The notes: generated from the sequence alone by a model not told the origin. A stretch of DNA of 64,000 bases from Volvariella volvacea V23 (GCA_000349905.1 KB722741.1:523979-587978), one strand, 5' to 3'; positions 12,101 to 25,100 are shown, counted from the stretch's first letter. Numbers and translations are program-made.

Positions 12101-13485
12101 GAGAGGGCCATCGCCAGCACCTGGAAGCCTTGTGTCAAGGAACAGCTACATGGCACCTCCACAACATCTTCCCATTCGGGCCCCTAGTCCCAATCATCTT
12201 GGTATCGCGCTTGATCCTTCTGGGAGAGTTGTTCAAGATGAGATTGGTGGTAGATACCAACAACAACCGCCACCACATCCTCAACACTCACTTTCGATTC
12301 GACGGGGTCATTCACCAGCTCCACAGGCAATCGCACAGCCACCACCACAGCAACAACCTCCACTTACTGCACCTCCGCCGGTACAACCTCAACATCAGCA
12401 GCAGGGCTTTACTACCATTAATCGCAGGCAAAGCTACATGGCACCCGGATCTGTCGCGGCGGCTATCGCAGCTCCTCCAGCCAGTTACATTCCTTCCAGT
12501 GGTTCTGTTATCGCAGCTCCGCCTCCACCACCCCAACTCCAACCACAGCAACACCCACCCCCACCAGCTCCAGTACCTGCTTCTTTGACATATCAACCTG
12601 CTGCACCTGCACCTGCGCCCGTTCCTGCGCCCTCAATGGCTCCTCCACCACCTCAAGTCGTCCCGCAGCATACAGGTTATGCTGTACCCCCGTCACAGAG
12701 CCAATATTATCAACCTGCACCGCAACAAGCTCCTCCACCTCAACAGCAGCCTCCTCCGTTACAGAACCCCTATGGGAGCGTAAATGGGTTGCATAGGGCG
12801 ATGTCAACTACAGGGTCGTATTATTATGGTAACGCTGCTCCTCCAGTGCAAGCTGCTCCTCCCGCTCCACCGCCGGTGGCAGCTCCTGTTCAATACGCGC
12901 CGCCCCCGCCAGCACCTGCTCCTCAACAATACCCGCAGCACACGCAACAGCACCCACAACAACAACAGCAGCAGCAGCATCCACAACGAGGATTGCAACT
13001 CAACGGATATTACGGAAACGAACATCTGACTAGAACGCCCTCGCCCCAGCCGCCGATGCATCAACAGCAGATGCATCAGATGCCAGGGCACCATCCGCAG
13101 ATGCAGAGGGGTGTGCAGCATATGCCGCAGAGTTCGGTCGTTAATCAAGGAGGACCGGTTGCTACTACGGATGATGGATCGAGGATTCTCTTTTATGGTA
13201 TGTTTTCATCTCCTCGTTTTTTCTTTATTCGGGCCTACGGTTGGTCATTGACACTGATTATGTTCCTCTCTATGTTTACCTGCCGTACATCTCTTTCAAC
13301 GTGCAGTGAGAGCGCTGTACGACTACCAAGCAACGATAGAAGAGGAATTCGACTTCCAAGCTGGTGATGTCATCGCTGTTACTGCTACCCCTGAGGACGG
13401 ATGGTGGAGTGGACAGTTGTTGGACGAGGATAGGAGACAGCCAGGGAGACACGTGTTCCCGAGCAATTTTGTGTGTTTGTTCTGA
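9155..13485 (+). CDS. cdc15: F-BAR and SH3 domain protein of the Cdc15/Imp2/Hof1 family (cytokinesis)
   Basis: CDS join(9155..9354,9424..9498,9790..10309,10377..13197,13307..13485), 1264 residues. Residues 15-290 form an F-BAR domain: it starts LDFCNAFWG, carries the helical repeat (RSAIEEDYAKRLSKLAK), and has RMASFHLTLAQQI and LQKF-type coiled-coil helices. This membrane-curving domain scaffolds the contractile ring at the septum in yeasts. The middle 850 residues are disordered and very rich in Pro, Gln and Ser, with CAG/CAA runs around 12940-12985. The last exon encodes one SH3 domain (VRALYDYQATIEEEFDFQAG to the C-terminus) with ALYDY, the WW pair and a PSNF end. F-BAR plus a single C-terminal SH3 is the Cdc15/Imp2/Hof1 layout. 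It is longer than the yeast proteins because of the disordered region. The symbol follows the fission-yeast orthologue group; Imp2 is an equal alternative. Confidence 0.88.
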
Positions 13486-16394
13486 GCAGGTTTGGTTTTT
13501 GTTGTTCTAGTCCGTTGAAGCTGTTTCTTTTTGCCCTCTCATTGTTTCGCCCCTCGTTCTTGCTCTCTTTCCTTTTAATGTCTTGCCATGTCCTCGCTAG
13601 AACGATGAATGACCCATACGCTTTAATCCCCGTGTAGCCTTTTCCCCTTTTTGTTTCAATGCCAGTTCATCTTTCGACATTTCCGCTCTGCTTCCGTTAA
13701 TATGTTGTGAATTGTACAACCGCATCCTCATTTATATCATGTTTTTCGATCCTGTTTTGTTGCATCTGAACCACGTTTCACGTCTCATCATGCTCGTTCA
13801 TTGCATTCATCTCATTTCTAGCATCTTTGTCTTTACTATTTTGTCGCTTGCATGTGACGGAGCCTATTGGAACAAGATAGGGTGCTGTTGCAACAGTACT
13901 AACCGTACTTTTCTTATAAATGGCGAAAGACACCCGAGGTGATTTCCCGCATGTTTTTCTTCCACTCCACGAGCTCGCACGATTCTCCCGTGGCCACTAG
14001 ATTGAATTCACCAACTTGCACACATCTGCCAAACTTCAAATTTTAAGACGCTCATCAATGTCAACTGCGAAGGCTTTGCATCAGTTTTCGCTGTTGAGTT
14101 GTGCTCGGTGTGATGCCAATTTAGAGCGCACAAAAAAAGGGCGAGCATGTTGCTCACAACCTACTGGCTGCCTAGGTCGCCGTATTTTCCATGCCTGTGA
14201 GCCACTCATTGGGGCAAGAGACGATACCCTGAATTTCTGCAAACGTTTGCACGTCCTGTCTAGCGATGCACGTGACCATTCCACAGCGCACATCGAGGGA
14301 CTCGAGTTTCCAAAACCTAATTTCTCTACCTACGCGCTACAAGAGTCAAGTTGGGCAGCCCGGTATGAACACTTTCGAGGCTTTTAAGCGAGTCAGAATT
14401 AATCCCCGGGACCTCTGCCTCATCAAACGACCAGCGAGTGCTACCGGGCATCACCACGATATCTTTTCAAGCCCCTATCCTTGTAATTCTGGAATTGCAT
14501 TCGATTCTTTTGGTTGAGATCTTCAACATACGATCAGCGAAGCACCAACGACCCACAATATTTCTCTCCGGTTCATTGAAGCGGCCATCCATCGATCCTA
14601 CGAGCGTTATAAAGTTATCACCTAGCAACATCCTCTATCTCTATCCGCGCGACTTAAAACGCCGACAGCAAGGTTTTACCAACACAGATCATAAAGGGTG
14701 CTACGTGGGCTTAGATTTGCCGTGGTTGATATCACATCCACAACCATCGATTCAACCCCCTCTAGCAGTACTGTTATCACACCACTTTCACAACCCCGGC
14801 CTCGGCCGTACTCACCTCCAGCCCTTGTTCCTGCTTCATCTGCCGCTTCTGCAGTGTTCATTTGTGCACCTTCACCCTCATTTTGTGCTAGTTCATGCGG
14901 TATTTCTATCATAGGGTCAATAACTTTTGCAAAAAACTCCACCTTATTCTCAATAGTCTTCACCCTTACAGAACCCATATAGAAGCGCAAATGGTGGAAT
15001 ACATCGATTAATTGCAGTCAGGATACTCCTCTAGTACAAGCCCAAGTCGCCCTCCCTCTTGGTCCAGCTCCGAAAGCGGTTTTTCGCATCGCTGCCAGCA
15101 CTGGCATTTAAACAATGCGCACGACATTGCACCCATTACTGAGCGATTTCGCGTGCTTGCTCTGAAGAGGTTCGGTTTTCGGTCATTTCTATTCCCATGT
15201 TCTTTCTTTTCGTTCTTTCTTTTGGATGTTACGTTGTGTCCTTGTTGCATGTAGCTAGAAAGCTGGATGATCGGTACACGTCAAACCTTGTGTAGCCTGT
15301 CTTCCCTTTGTTCTTCATCGACCACATCTTATTCCATTGCCTCTAGGTCTCACCCCGCGCTTCACAGGTTGTCATGCTCAATTGTCCCACTCACCATTTT
15401 TTATGTTCCTCTCCTAGTTGCTCCTTATCTCGCATGTCCGTGGTGGGCAGTACATACGCGTATCTCACTCATTAACCCTGCACCCCAACTTTTACGCTTG
15501 CTTGGATTGATTTTGATCCAGATCCCTTTAACTCTAATTGCAAATCTGTAGCTCAAAAAGTGTGCATCGAGTTTTGTAATTATGCGTTGATTTAATATTC
15601 CGACCCCTCAGTATCCTGGGGGAGTTAGGCCATCATCGCTTCTAGATAATGGTGTCAATTTTATATCTCTCTCTTCTCCCACAAACTTCGATCAAATGTA
15701 TATTTTTCCAACTCAACATGACGTTCCATCTCCTGCAAGGTCTGAACGGAGGATGTTTCGTGTGTCCTTGGCTATATTATGCGAAACGCCTTAAGGGCAT
15801 ACGAGAATATCAAAAGATGAGAGGAGCACCCATGTGTACAAATTTCACCACCAGTACATACTTTCAAATGACCACCACGACTTTACTGTCTCGACACGAA
15901 GCCTGAACGATACCACCTGCAGACACATACAACACCAAGAACTCAGTGGGAAAATGGACACGAGGCAGTGAATGCTGTGCAAAAGTTCGAAGACTTGAAC
16001 GGGCAACATGGAAATGAAAGCATCTCGCCATCCTGTACGATCTGGTAAGTGAGGTGACCAATTTGGCACACAGGCATATCCGGTGCTGAACAGCAGCTGA
16101 CCCAATCGGGCAAGTATGCTTTGTGCTATGTTGGGATATGCATGCTGTTACATATCAGCAGCAATGCGTCGACCATTATATCGGCCAATCAAGTCAATTA
16201 GGATTGCAGGCTGTTAGATCTGTGCCGAAATAAGTGGACATGCCACACAGAGGTTGGGCTCTTCTATTTGAAAACAGTAAGCTCCTTGCCATTCTGTCAC
16301 ATTCGAGGTAGTGCCCGGCCGAGCGCTGATCAACCTATGCAGACGTGGCGTCCTCATTGTCAAATATACTCTCATAGCATTCAAAACTCATAGC
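13486..16394. other. Intergenic, no supportable gene
   Basis: The first 200 bases are T-rich and fit the 3' untranslated region of the F-BAR gene. Beyond that the short frames on both strands (for example near 14700-14990) lack splice-consistent partners and family motifs. No RNA gene, inverted repeat or tandem array was seen. Confidence 0.35.
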
Positions 16395-16624
16395 ATTCAA
16401 AAACGACATGGGACTGGTGGCGGTTCCACCCTCGACAGCTGGTTGATTCTGAAGACCACCGCCATCACTTGCCTCCAAGCGAACATCTGGTGCATCCATT
16501 ATTTCAATGGCAGTACTGTACGACATTTAAACTGCATTCCTGTTTAATACGAAGATTAGATTCTGATATACCGACTCAAGGTCATATAAGGCTTGTTGAC
16601 TAGCTTTTGGCTTGCCTCTCAACA
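16395..16624 (+). promoter_or_regulatory. Promoter region of NACHT-Hsp70 copy 3
   Basis: Contains the GGTGGCGGTTCCA and GATTCTGAAGAC block shared with copy 1, then a stretch alignable with the region before copy 4 (GACTCAAGGTCATAT here, AACTCAGGATCATAT there). A TATA-like CATATAAGG lies about 40 bases before the ATG. Both copies end the leader with a CT-rich stretch. This homology shows that the promoter was duplicated along with the gene. Confidence 0.4.
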
Positions 16625-19236
16625 ATGGACGCCCGATCACCTCCCTCGTCATTACCTCCCTCGTTGAAATTCTTCACAAATGCACAAGACACCAATGTCC
16701 ACAGAGATCTCATCAATATTGCAGGAAATCACACCGTCAATCAGACTACTATTAATTATAATCATAATCATAGTCCTCTCTCGACTACTCAGCTATAGAA
16801 GGAAGGCAAGCGTTGTCTGTGTTTCGGGTAATGCTATCTTCTGCTGACCTTTTTTGCTACCAGCAAAAAACGCATTGCACGATGTGATTGCTCGCAATGC
16901 CATGCATGACGGTGATCGGCAGGCCGAAAAACTTTATTTTCATCCTGAAACTCGAAAGACCCAGCGCACAGAAATAATCTCATGGGTGCTAGATCCCCAA
17001 CGGTCGGAAAGTATTATCTTGCTGAAGGGAGTGGTTGGTACCGGAAAATCAGCTCTCTCCAAGAGAATCGCGGATGCGTTTCACAATGGAGAGGTCGACG
17101 GCCAATTAGCAGCCAGCTTTTTCTTCTTGAGGGAAGACCCAACCCGCAACCACCCAGGCAAATTTGCCGTTACGATTGCCTACCGCTTGACTGTTTTACT
17201 CGCAGAAGTAGGAGAAAGGATTGGAGCTGCGATCGCTCAAGATCGTACATTATTGACAGCGGAAATGGCTCGTCAGTGGGTTGAGCTTGTGGTAAAGCCG
17301 GTGAAGGAAGTGATAACTTCCACCCTCCCAGCAATTATCATAATTGACGGCTTAGATCAATGTGGAACTCCAGACGATCAATACCAAGTCCTCAACCTAA
17401 TCTCGTCCTGTGGTCCAGATTTCCCTATTGCATTCATTATTACAAGCTGCCCCGAGCCACGCCTTTTAGCTGCATTCGAGGAGAATTTAGGACAGGTTGG
17501 GATGAATCATAGAGCTATCGAACTTGGAGACAGCGAGGAAACTCGTACAGAGATGAGGGCGTTCCTCAACTACTCATTCTCCGGCATCTGCAGAAAGCAC
17601 CCGACTGTGCTCTCCTCGGGTAGCAAATGGCCGGATGAGCAGGCAATTAGCAAAATTCTTGACTGGGCATCTGGTCGATACCTATTACTTTCAACAATAA
17701 TTCAATTGGTAAAATCCAGCAGGAATCCACGTGCTGCTCTTGAGGAAGCCCTAAATAAAGCGCCTACAAAGGAGAAAACTACGACATCCCAGATTCCTTC
17801 AAAGCTCGTCATTGCGATTGATATTGGAACAACATATAGTGGAGTGTCCTATTGGTATGTGACGTTTGCATTTGATATTACTGTTCACATAACGATTTGA
17901 AGCATCCTGGATCCATGTACAACCCCCAAAATTAGAAGTGTTACGAGGTATTGTGTCATTGACACTCCCAGTCATAAGATAAGCTGAATATGGATTAGAT
18001 TTCCTGGACAGAGTGGCAGTGGTGGAGATCCAAGAATACCATCAGTCATTATCTACGATAAATTCGGAGATCTTCAGGCCGTTGGAGCTGAAACTGAGAA
18101 TCCAGCTCTTCAAATGCGAATAGAAGACGAGGGGTGGTTCAAAGCAGATTGGTAGGTTAAATAGGCAATATTTTCACCACCTAACCATCTTTTCAGGTTT
18201 AAGCTACACCTACAACCCAAAAGCCTAGCGCCTGTAGGAACAATCAAAGATATCTCTTCACTACCCCTAGACAAGACGGTTACAATGCTCTTTGCTGATT
18301 TCCTTCGCTATATCGTCCAATGCACATGGGAATTCATCATTGACAGTCATACAAACGGGGTGGCTATTTTGGAGTCCCCTAAAGATTTCATATTAACACA
18401 TCCGAATGGTTGGGGATCTCAGCAGCAATTCCAGATGCGAGAGGCTGCCGTCATGGCTGAAATTATACCAGATTCATTGGGTGGACGAGAGAGCATTCGT
18501 TTTTTGACAGAAGGAGAGGCGTGCCTTCATTATTGCATTGCCAATAATATCATGCCACATAACCTAACAGTTCGTCGAACTTGCATCTAATAGTTGCACT
18601 AATAACTGTTCATGGCAGTCGGGCGATGGTGTACTAATCATTGATGCGGGTGGAGGGACCATTGATACAAGCACCTATCGCAAACAACAAGGCAATGTGT
18701 CTACTTACGAGGAGATCATGCCCCCACAGTGTAAGTCGTTTCTGGGGCTTATATGGTGTATGATATGAATCACAATACAGGCTTCCTTCAGGGATCAGTT
18801 ATTGTGACACAACGTGCACACTCACGCCTTGAAAGTAAAGCTATTGATACAGAGTCATTTTCAGATTCTAACATTCTTTTAGTGTATCTTTCTGGCTCGA
18901 AGTATCGCGATGATATTACAGACATAGTTTCAGCATTTGATAAAACTACGAAACTCAGGTTTAAGGACCCAGACGAAATAGAATACACCTCATTCGGTAG
19001 CAGGCATGACAACGATACAGACTACAACATTCGCAATGGGAAGTTGAGGCTTAATGGGTAAGACTGATACTTTGCGGAGTACATCTAGCATCTGTAGCTC
19101 ATTTCCCTCAGTACCACAGTTGCCGGTTTCTTTGGACCGTCAATCAAATGTATGGAGTCCGTAATTAGGCAACATATAGAGCATGGAGTCAAAGTAAGAT
19201 TATTTTACAAAGTCTCCTCAAGCTCACTAATGCCTG
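16625..19236 (+). pseudogene. NACHT-Hsp70 fusion, copy 3 (early stop codon; 3' end lost in assembly gap)
   Basis: Eight exons align with the complete copies: 16625..16805, 16864..17854, 17903..17947, 17999..18151, 18197..18569, 18619..18730, 18781..19057 and 19112..19193. The next intron runs into the N gap. The NACHT part has Walker A GVVGTGKSAL, Walker B IIIIDGLDQCG and TSCPEP, with Cys in place of the conserved Arg. The Hsp70 part keeps DIGTTYSG and DAGGGTIDTS. Two problems stand out. Codon 16796-16798 in exon 1 is TAG where copy 4 has CAA, just before the splice site. The sequence after the gap does not continue the gene. Translation could restart or use another first exon, and the missing 3' exons may sit in the unsequenced gap, so pseudogene is probable rather than proven. 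Intron 1 has a GC donor. Confidence 0.7.
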
Positions 19237-19336
19237 NNNNNNNNNNNNNNNNNNNNNNNNNNNNNNNNNNNNNNNNNNNNNNNNNNNNNNNNNNNNNNNN
19301 NNNNNNNNNNNNNNNNNNNNNNNNNNNNNNNNNNNN
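19237..19336. other. Assembly gap (100 N)
   Basis: Exactly 100 N, the usual placeholder for a gap of unknown size. It falls in the intron before the adenosine-motif exon of NACHT-Hsp70 copy 3. Collapse of near-identical paralogues is a likely cause. Confidence 0.95.
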
Positions 19337-21899
19337 AAGTTAGGGAGTTTGTTGGCATTGAGGTCTTCTGCAGGAAGTTCGCGATCTGGCTGTAGGGCTC
19401 TGTGTGGATTGATACAGAGTTTCATTGCACTTAGTACCATGCTGTGGTAACAAGATGTGTCAAGGCCGTTTTCGATTAGATTGTTCACAGTGTATATGCG
19501 CACTCGTAGCATCCAAATTACGGATCACATCCCAATCTTCTTCTGGATGCCCCAGTCCAATCATTCCCGCACCGCCAGAAATATATCCTATCCAACTTCC
19601 AACACCCATAACCACTGGAACTTTGGTAGGCTTGCACGACTGCTTGGAAGGGCTGGAGTTCCCGTTAGTGCAGATTGATTAGGTAGTCTGCCACCAAGAA
19701 CAAATGCCTCGAAATTCTAGTTATACAGTTTGGAGGGAAGACTTAACGTTCTGCATGTTGATAGCTGTTTTGGAGGTCGCCTAGTCGGTGGAATTGCATG
19801 CGGAGGGTGGGATCTGTGTAAGCGGTCCACTCCAAATCGACAGTGCTCATACTCTGATACCCGAAAATTATTGAAGAGCACGGGAGAGTTTGAGGTACCT
19901 AACCTTAACGGTGGAATATATCCGGGAGAACGGCCGTCCGGAGTTGTATTTCCCAAATGTAGAATCCTAAATTAGAGCATCGATGTATGGAAGGTGACAC
20001 AGTTGGAGGAGGAGCTTGATGCGGTATGACTGAGCAAGGGAGGAGGCGTTTATGAAGTACCACCATGGATACACCTACTTCCGAGTCGTGAGTGTAGGTC
20101 CCAATGATATCGAATCACAGGGCTTCACGCGTCTTGCATCATGTTATGTCAGGAATAACAGGAATACTTTGCACACCTCGCAATACCCAATCCAGTCCTT
20201 TTTGCAACCAGGATGCAAGACATCCACTGTCGCTAGTTTCGAGGAGAGGCTCCCTACCTGTGCTGTGCCGCGCCACTGGTGATAGGCACGTGATGGAACC
20301 TTGAATCATGAATGCCTCGCAGTTGATGGTTCGCGTATCCAAGCCCAGGTGTTCCTACTGCAGTAATTCAGTAACTCCAGCATATCTTGAACTACAGCAA
20401 GATAGGAACCGAGGATACAGACATCGTTTTCATATCAAGACTCACGATGAAGATATGATGCCTCGGTCGTTATACATTGTTGTCCCCACTGGCAGTCCTG
20501 TTGCAATTCCCAACAGCCTTCGCCGAGAGAGGGGGGGGTGCTTGGACAGCCATATGAGGAGTAAGTGGAAGGTAGAGCTTAAGTGAGCCTCTTTTATGGG
20601 TAGTCACTGTGCGGATACCATGGGTGCAAAATTGGGTGAGTGGTCGATGAATGTGGAGTTGAAGATTCCTTGATTTGATATCTCCATCATCATTTCTCAC
20701 TCTGCGTGCTTTCTTATAATTCGTAAATCTCTATTGTTCTCAGTTTATTCTATGCTGCTCCATGGACTCTGAAACTTGGAGTTTGGCCCTTCTCGTTGGC
20801 CGTCCTTGTGTGTCCCTATCTAAAATTCTCAACCTCTGCCCTTGGTTTCTGGTGAGCAAATTTGAATTGATTGCATTTCGCCTGCGCCTCCTATATATTT
20901 ACAGGTGGCAGGCTCTACTTGATCGAAACGTCCTTAGGTGCTATTGCAAGTCCTTGTCTATGCGCCTTGTACTCAACGTGGTCCAAGCCGTTCGAGCCCT
21001 AAGCATAGGGGTAGGTACTCTATTGTGCCCTCGTGGCTTACCATCTCCACGTCCATTCAGGTGGGAATCACTTTATTTTTATTTGCGATATCAGCGGGCA
21101 GGCAGCCAACACGCGGTCTTCTTTCATTGCATCTAGAGGCTTCCTGTTACTGTCCCTAGATTATACCAGCTGGTCAGTTGCTGTGCCTTCGATTGACATC
21201 GATGTGCTTAATTCATGTATATTGTGTCTAGCGCTGGTGGGGCAGTGTGGGGCGATGCAGCACAGACATCTCAGGGTGTCAGGCGGTATTGGCACGAGTG
21301 AGTCATGGCGGTGTAGCAATGTGCTAGAGCACCTTCTCCACAGCCACCGATAGGGCTGCAGCGGAATTCGGTGGTTAATTGGAGAGCATAGATTTCTATC
21401 ATGGATCGACGCTTTTGTTTATTCGTTTCTCGTTTGTCTCTCGTTCGTGTCTCTCCTTCCACACTTCTCTTCCTTTCTTGGATTAATGCTTGGGATATAT
21501 TCCTACACAATTTTGTTTATTTACACTGACGTGATTGGTGTCTTGGTCGTCTGTGGTTCTGAAGCACAATGCCATATCGTCATCGCATATGGATATTTCT
21601 GCTCTCCCTCTGTTAGTAATTACTTCCTTGTTCGTCATATCTAATTCTTGCCTTGCAATATTCCTTGGATATCTTGCTATTCCGTTGTTTCTATGGAGCT
21701 GCTCATTAAACCCGTACCAGTGGTGATATCAGTCAATCTTATGTATTCCACGGCCTTTCACAAGGTCTTCTCATTACGGCTAATTTCTTTCCTCCATAGA
21801 TTCCACTTCACATCGTAACCCCTGCAAGCTCAGTTTGCGAACAAAGAATGACTCGGATACTGCATGGCCTGGACACCACAGCATATATGCGCGAAGCCT
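19337..21899. other. Intergenic, unassigned
   Basis: No exon of the NACHT-Hsp70 family is recognisable on the right side of the gap. Short plus-strand frames near 19425-19975 and 20762-21350 have no motif or consistent splice structure. A purine-pyrimidine biased stretch near 21400-21480 is CT-rich on the plus strand. Confidence 0.35.
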
Positions 21900-22179
21900 G
21901 CACATGACGGGTGGCGGTGCCCCTTCCAGACATGCGGCTGACTCCAAAGGCTATCCTCACTGCTGGCCTTCAGGCAAACACGATGCAGTAGAGCGATTAC
22001 CAAATGCCATCACCTGCCGTCACCTGGTGTGTCCACCAGTTCAGTGGTACCGTCCAGCCATTTTAACAGCATTCTTCTTTTCGATGCAGAGATTTGGTTC
22101 TAATAAACAAACGAATGATACATAACTCAGGATCATATCGTGTAATGAGCTAGTCCACTGGCTTCTGCTTCTCCTCTCT
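21900..22179 (+). promoter_or_regulatory. Promoter region of NACHT-Hsp70 copy 4
   Basis: Alignable over much of its length with the region before copy 3: GGGTGGCGGTGCCCC, then a GGCTGACTCCAAAGGC block, a GTTCAGTGGTAC block corresponding to TTCAATGGCAGTAC, and AACTCAGGATCATAT before a CT-rich leader. No perfect heat-shock element (repeated nGAAn) was found. Confidence 0.4.
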
Positions 22180-25100
22180 ATGATGGATGCTCACCAGTCG
22201 CCGCCGTCATCACCTCCCTCATTAGAATTCTTGACCAGTGCGCAGGGTATCAGTGTCCGTGGAGACCTCACCAACGTCGCAGGCAATCATACTGTCAATC
22301 AGACCATCAATTATAATCACATTCACAATTCTCCCCCGGCTACTCAGCTACAAAAGGAAGGCAAGTGTTAAACAGGTTTTGGATCGCTCTATCTTATGTT
22401 AAACTTTTTCCACTAGCACTAAACGCGTTGCACGACGGAATCGCTCGTAATGCCATGCACGATGGCGATCAGCAAGCTGAAAAACTCGAATTCCATCCTG
22501 AAACTCGAAAGTCACAACGCATGGAGATGATATCTTGGGTGCTGGACCCTCAACGGCCAGAGAACGTTCTCTGGCTGAAGGGGGTGACTGGTACAGGAAA
22601 GTCAGCACTTCTCAAGAGAATATCGGACGCGTTTTACAATGGAGAGGTCGATGGATGTTTAGCGGCCAGCTTTTTTTTCTTGAGGGAAGACCCGACTCGT
22701 AACCACCCTAGCAAATTTGCCGCTACCATTTCCTATCGCTTGGCTGTTTCATTCCCAGAAGTTGGAAAAAAGATCGGGGCTGCGATCGCTCGAGATCGTA
22801 CTTTGTTGACAGCCGAAATAGCTCACCAGTGGGCTGTGCTCGTGGTAAAGCCGGTGAAGGAAGCGATAAAATCCACACTCCCAGCCGTCATCGTCATTGA
22901 CGGTTTAGATCAATGCGGAACTGTAGACGATCAATGTCAAATCCTCAAATTGATCTCATCGTGTGGGCCCGATTTCCCCATCGCGTTCGTGATTGCAAGC
23001 TGCCCAGAGCCACATCTTTTAGCTGCATTTGAAGGAGATTTAGGGCATGCTGGGATGCATCATAGGGCAATCGAACTTGGAGATGGCGAAGAAGCTCGTA
23101 CAGAGATGAAGGTGTTCCTTGACCACTCATTTTCCAGCATCCGTAAGAAGCATCCGATGGTGTTCTCCCCAGGCGATGAATGGCCGGATGAGCAGACGAT
23201 CGGCGAAATTCTCAACTGGGCAGCTGGCCGATACCTCCTTCTCTCGATGATAGTTCAATCGGTACGATCCAGCAAGGATCCCCGCGCTGCCCTTCAAGAG
23301 TATCTCGACAAGGCGCCTACGAAAAAGAAAACTGTGACGCTCCAAAAGCTCGTTGTGTCGATTGATATTGGAACGACTTACAGTGGGGTATCCTACAGGT
23401 ATGTAAACCGTATACTTGATGTGGCTAGGCCCGTGACAAGGGACTTGAAGCATTATAGACCCGTCTACTGGTGCACCCCCCAAGATAAGAAGTGTTACGA
23501 GGTGCCATGTTACCAACTCCTTCAGTCGTCAATGAGCTGAAAATATATTTTAGGTTTCCTGGACAGCATGGGAGTGGGGGAGATCCAAGGATACCGTCGG
23601 TCGTCATCTATGACCAGCTCGGAAATGTCAAGGCAGTTGGTGCTGAAGCAGATAGCCCGGCTCTCCAAGTAAAAATGAGGGTCAAGAAGTGGTTTAAAGC
23701 ATACTGGTAGGTTATGTGGACATACAGTATCACCCCGACCTCACGAGATTTCCAGGTTTAAGCTGCATTTACGGCCGAAAGACTTGGCGCCCGCGGGGAT
23801 TGTCAAAGACATTCCCCCACTTCCTCCAAATAAGACGGTCACGGTGGTCTTTGCAGACTTCCTTCGCTACATCGTTGGGTGCACACAAAAATTTATCGTT
23901 GACAGTCATATAGATGGGGCTACAATTTGGGAGTCTCCTAAAGAGTTTATTCTAACGCATCCAAACGGTTGGGGTGCCCAGCAACAATTTCAGATGCGAG
24001 AGGCGGCTGTCATGGCTGAAATTGTACCGAACTCACCAGATGGTCGGGAGCGTGTCCGTTTTGTGACGGAGGGAGAGGCCTGCCTGCATTATTGCATCAC
24101 CAATAATGTCATGCCACGCAACTCAAGTGTTAGTTATTTCACTATCTGTCAAGACATCCAAATGACCATCATTAGGCAAGCGATTCTGTTGTAATCATTG
24201 ACGCTGGTGGAGGGACTATCGACACAAGTGCATATCGGAGGCGAAAAGAAGACGAGGCTTCGTATGAGGAGATTACCATCCCGCAATGTAAGTGCCTCCT
24301 TGTCCCAAAATGGTCTACAAGTGTTAAATTAGGGTGCAGGCTTTCTTCAGGGATCCGTTATAGTGACGCAACGTGCGCACTCACACCTCGAAGGTAATGT
24401 CGTTGATGTTGAATCGTCTTCTAATATTGACGCCTTTGCAGAATATCTTGCTGGCTCGAAGTATTGTAGTGACATTCCGGGGATCGTTTCATCCTTTGAT
24501 AAGACCACAAAACTCACATTTAGAGATTCTGATGAGACGGAATATACCTGTTTTGCCAGAGAGGTTGACAACGACGAGAAATATAACATCGAAGATGGCA
24601 TGTTGATGCTTAACGGGTAAGCCTAAAACATGGCAATGGAACCTCTTTGATTCATTGGCTTAGATCCATGGTTGCTGGCTTCTTTGAGCCGTCAATTAAA
24701 TGTATGGAATCTGTAATCAAACAATCACATTTGGAACATCGAATCAAGGTAACCTACTCTACACATTACCTTTCTAACTTGCTAATGCTCGTATAGACTG
24801 TGCTTCTTGTTGGAGGATTTGCCGCTAACGAATGGGTCTTCAAATCACTGAAGACTACCTTTAGCCCTCTTGGGGTGTCGATCTACCGACCCGACCACCA
24901 CATGTATGTATCACCATTGAACCATCTTGCTTGGACAATTCACAACAGTGGTTGATTTAGGGCAAAAGCCGTTGCTGATGGTGCAGTGTCCCACTTCCTC
25001 AAGAGCTACGTCAAAGCCCGCATTACCAGGTGTGCACTTGGCTCTAGAATTCAAGTGCCTTATGACTCCAAAAATCCGGAGCATGTCCTCCGAAAATCAA

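Noticed and set aside
10562..13148. Long frames on the opposite strand and other frames of the F-BAR gene and of the Pro-rich parts of spt7
   Set aside because: They are shadows of GC-rich, low-complexity coding sequence with no start context, splice support or motifs.
17855..17998. Apparent in-frame TGA at the NACHT/Hsp70 junction of copy 3
   Set aside because: It arises only if the tiny exon 17903-17947 is skipped. With that exon the junctions read TGC and AGA and the frame stays open.
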